This document shows, piece after piece, positions 62,367-64,000 of a stretch of DNA of 64,000 nucleotides. Position numbers and translations under genes: made by a program. Location: assembly GCA_012729335.1 (NCBI GenBank), contig JAAYDJ010000036.1, positions 62,001-126,000 of the forward strand. The letters run 5' to 3'. Source of the DNA: Bacteroidales bacterium. GTDB lineage: Bacteria; Bacteroidota; Bacteroidia; Bacteroidales; Prolixibacteraceae. Each line of letters starts with the position of its first letter. Positions within the stretch are counted from its first letter, which is position 1. The notes beneath the pieces were generated by a model. It had not been told where the DNA came from, ran no database searches, and was given only the letters and a program-made list of their open reading frames with translations.

Positions 62367-63554
62367 ATGGCTGTCCACAACAAGAAGATAAGGATCATCA
62401 CCTGGGTTTTAGTGCTTTTGGTGATCGCGGGGATTGTATTTTATCCGAAGGTCAGGCCGCTTTTTCAGGGCAATAAAGGAGAAGGGGGTCCGTCGTCGGG
62501 CCAGGGGGCTCCCGGAGGGCCGGGGGGGCCCGGAATGCGGGGCGGCATGGGCCAGCAGGCGACTCTGGCCAGTGGCTATGTGATTGTTCCCACCCGGATG
62601 TTCGACCTCATAATCAGCAACGGCACCCTCTTGCCCGATGAAGAGGTGGAATTGTCGTTTGAGACCTCCGGGAAGATCGTAGCCATCCACTTTTCGGAAG
62701 GCACAAGGGTAAAGCAGGGACAGCTCCTGGCCAAGATCAACGACCGGCCGTTGCAGGCCCAGTTGCTCAAATTGCAGGCCCAGAAGAAACTTACCGAGGA
62801 GAAGGAATTCCGTGCGCGTCAACTCCTTGACCGCGATGCCGTAAGCCGCGAGAGCTACGACCAGGTGGCCACGGAACTGCAGGCCATAGAAGCCGACATC
62901 ATGCTGGTGGAAGCGCGGATCGCCGAAACCGAACTGCGGGCGCCCTTCGATGGCATCGTCGGCCTCCGCATGGTGAGCGAAGGGGCCTTCGCCACCACCC
63001 AGACCAAAATCGTACGCCTGGTGAAAACCAGTCCCCTGAAGATCGAGTTTTCGATTTCGGAAAGATACGCCGGCGAGATCACCCCCGGATTCCCCATCAC
63101 CTTCACGGTCGACGGAGTGAACCAGACCTTTGCCGCCAATGTGTATGCCATCGATCCCAAGGTGAATATCGACACCCGGATGATCGCGGTCAGGGCCCTC
63201 TACCCCAACCGCAACAACGAGCTGAAACCTGGCCGCTTCGGAAGAATCACAGCCCAGCTGTCGGAAATTGCCGAAGCCATCGCCATCCCCACAGAAGCGG
63301 TGATCGCAGAGATGGAAGGGGAGCGGGTATTCATCTATAAGGGGGGCAAGGCCGAGCTGCGCATGATTGATATCGGCCTTCGCACCGAGTCGCATGTGCA
63401 GGTCCATTCAGGCCTTCAATTCGGGGATACCCTGCTGACCACGGCCATTCTGCAGCTTCGCCAGGGGCTGCCGGTACAACTCGACACCCTGGTGACCAAC
63501 CAACCCATGGCCACCCCTGAGAAGAGTGCAAATTCCGAAACCCCCGCGCCATGA
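62367..63554 (+). CDS. RND efflux membrane fusion protein (periplasmic adaptor)
   Basis: About 395 residues from ATG 62367 (MAVHNKKIRI). One N-terminal membrane segment (ITWVLVLLVIAGIVFY), a Gly/Pro-rich linker (about 37-65), then the HlyD-type adaptor: barrel-sandwich hybrid (VELSFETSGKIVAIHFSEGTRVKQGQLLAKIN), an alpha-hairpin with coiled-coil pattern (LLKLQAQKKLTEEKEFRARQ), the second lipoyl half (ELRAPFDGIVGLRMVSEGA), the beta-barrel and the membrane-proximal domain. It bridges the inner-membrane pump to an outer-membrane channel. The stop overlaps the ATG of the pump gene (ATGA). The frame is open to 62295 but the upstream part is leader DNA. Confidence 0.94.
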   Translation: MAVHNKKIRIITWVLVLLVIAGIVFYPKVRPLFQGNKGEGGPSSGQGAPGGPGGPGMRGGMGQQATLASGYVIVPTRMFDLIISNGTLLPDEEVELSFETSGKIVAIHFSEGTRVKQGQLLAKINDRPLQAQLLKLQAQKKLTEEKEFRARQLLDRDAVSRESYDQVATELQAIEADIMLVEARIAETELRAPFDGIVGLRMVSEGAFATTQTKIVRLVKTSPLKIEFSISERYAGEITPGFPITFTVDGVNQTFAANVYAIDPKVNIDTRMIAVRALYPNRNNELKPGRFGRITAQLSEIAEAIAIPTEAVIAEMEGERVFIYKGGKAELRMIDIGLRTESHVQVHSGLQFGDTLLTTAILQLRQGLPVQLDTLVTNQPMATPEKSANSETPAP

Positions 63555-64000
63555 GTATAGCCTCCACCAGCATCCAGCGGCCGGTACTGGCAACGGTTTT
63601 CTCCCTGGTGATTCTCCTCTTCGGGGGAATCGGAATCACCTACCTGGGTGTCAGGGAGTTCCCCAGCGTGGATCCGCCGATCATCTCGGTGAGCACCTCC
63701 TATCCGGGGGCCAACTCCGACGTGATTGAGACCCAGATCACCGAGCCCCTGGAGCAGTCGATCAACGGGATTCCGGGGATCAGGACGCTGACCAGCCGCA
63801 GCAGCCAGGGAAACAGCAACATCACCGTGGAGTTTGAGTTGTCGGTCGATATGGAGACGGCCGCCAATGACGTGCGCGACAAGGTCTCCCAGGCGCAGCG
63901 GTTCCTGCCGCGCGACTGCGACCCCCCGACAGTCTCCAAGGCCGACGCCGACGCCAGCCCCATCATGATGATCGCCGTGAAAAGTCCCAAGCGTTCCCTG
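63551..64000 (+). CDS. RND efflux transporter permease, 5' part only
   Basis: The first 150 codons are visible and the frame continues past the window edge. The N-terminus is typical of AcrB/HAE1-type pumps: MSIASTSIQRPVLATVF, the first membrane helix, then VREFPSVDPPIISVSTSYPGA and VIETQITEPLEQSINGI, and DMETAANDVRDKVSQAQRFLP. The start codon overlaps the adaptor stop by 4 bp. It would expel drugs, detergents or lipids together with the adaptor; an outer-membrane channel gene is not visible. Regulation probably comes from the promoter and palindrome before the adaptor. Confidence 0.95.
   Translation, partial: MSIASTSIQRPVLATVFSLVILLFGGIGITYLGVREFPSVDPPIISVSTSYPGANSDVIETQITEPLEQSINGIPGIRTLTSRSSQGNSNITVEFELSVDMETAANDVRDKVSQAQRFLPRDCDPPTVSKADADASPIMMIAVKSPKRSL

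Overview
The window looks like a Bacteroidota chromosome segment, probably from a Bacteroidales or Marinilabiliales-type lineage. The evidence is a SusC/SusD pair with an ECF sigma and FecR anti-sigma, type IX secretion signatures (a PorP/SprF-like protein and a type B C-terminal sorting domain), many lipoproteins with a Bacteroidota-like lipobox, and TAnnTTTG-type -7 promoter elements. The DNA is GC-rich, so many genes have long open antisense frames that I treat as shadows.

Layout. 1-8.1 kb: a partial DUF2723 membrane glycosyltransferase, a ferredoxin-type protein, a small membrane metalloprotease overlapping a flippase-like gene, a GT4 glycosyltransferase and rnhB. 8.3-13 kb: a lipoprotein, a double-rhodanese lipoprotein, and on the opposite strand a sulfur-trafficking cluster (two half-size YeeE/YedE proteins followed by two rhodanese-like proteins that lack the catalytic cysteine). 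13.1-17.1 kb: a 3-keto-disaccharide hydrolase-like lipoprotein, a PHP phosphatase/CPBP protease pair and a cysteate synthase, which suggests sulfonolipid (capnine-type) synthesis. 17.2-27.5 kb: GH3, GH2 (LacZ-like), a DUF3788 protein, and a divergent GH2 + SGNH esterase pair.

27.6-62.2 kb is a large polysaccharide utilization region. It starts with ECF sigma - FecR - SusC carrying an STN signalling domain - SusD-like_2, the arrangement of trans-envelope signalling PULs. It continues with a two-domain esterase, GH31, GH127, a CE1-like esterase, GH3, a type B carboxylesterase and two more GH3 enzymes. Non-PUL genes lie within it: a membrane protein, a 5'-nucleotidase-type enzyme, a DUF5916 protein, a periplasmic sugar isomerase-like TIM barrel, and a PorP/type B CTD pair. 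I infer a substrate with beta-linked glucose/galactose/xylose, L-arabinofuranose and ester decorations; this is not proven by the sequence. The window ends with the start of an RND efflux operon (membrane fusion protein plus the beginning of the pump) preceded by a consensus promoter and a 20-bp palindrome.

The most distinctive non-coding signal is a set of short-period tandem arrays in intergenic DNA. Three belong to one heptamer family (GAYTCMA and variants). Others have 8-, 17- and 20-bp periods. One array supplies the stop codon of a gene, one lies directly before the rnhB start codon, and one fills the gap between two convergent secretion-related genes. No rRNA, tRNA, insertion sequence or CRISPR array was recognised.
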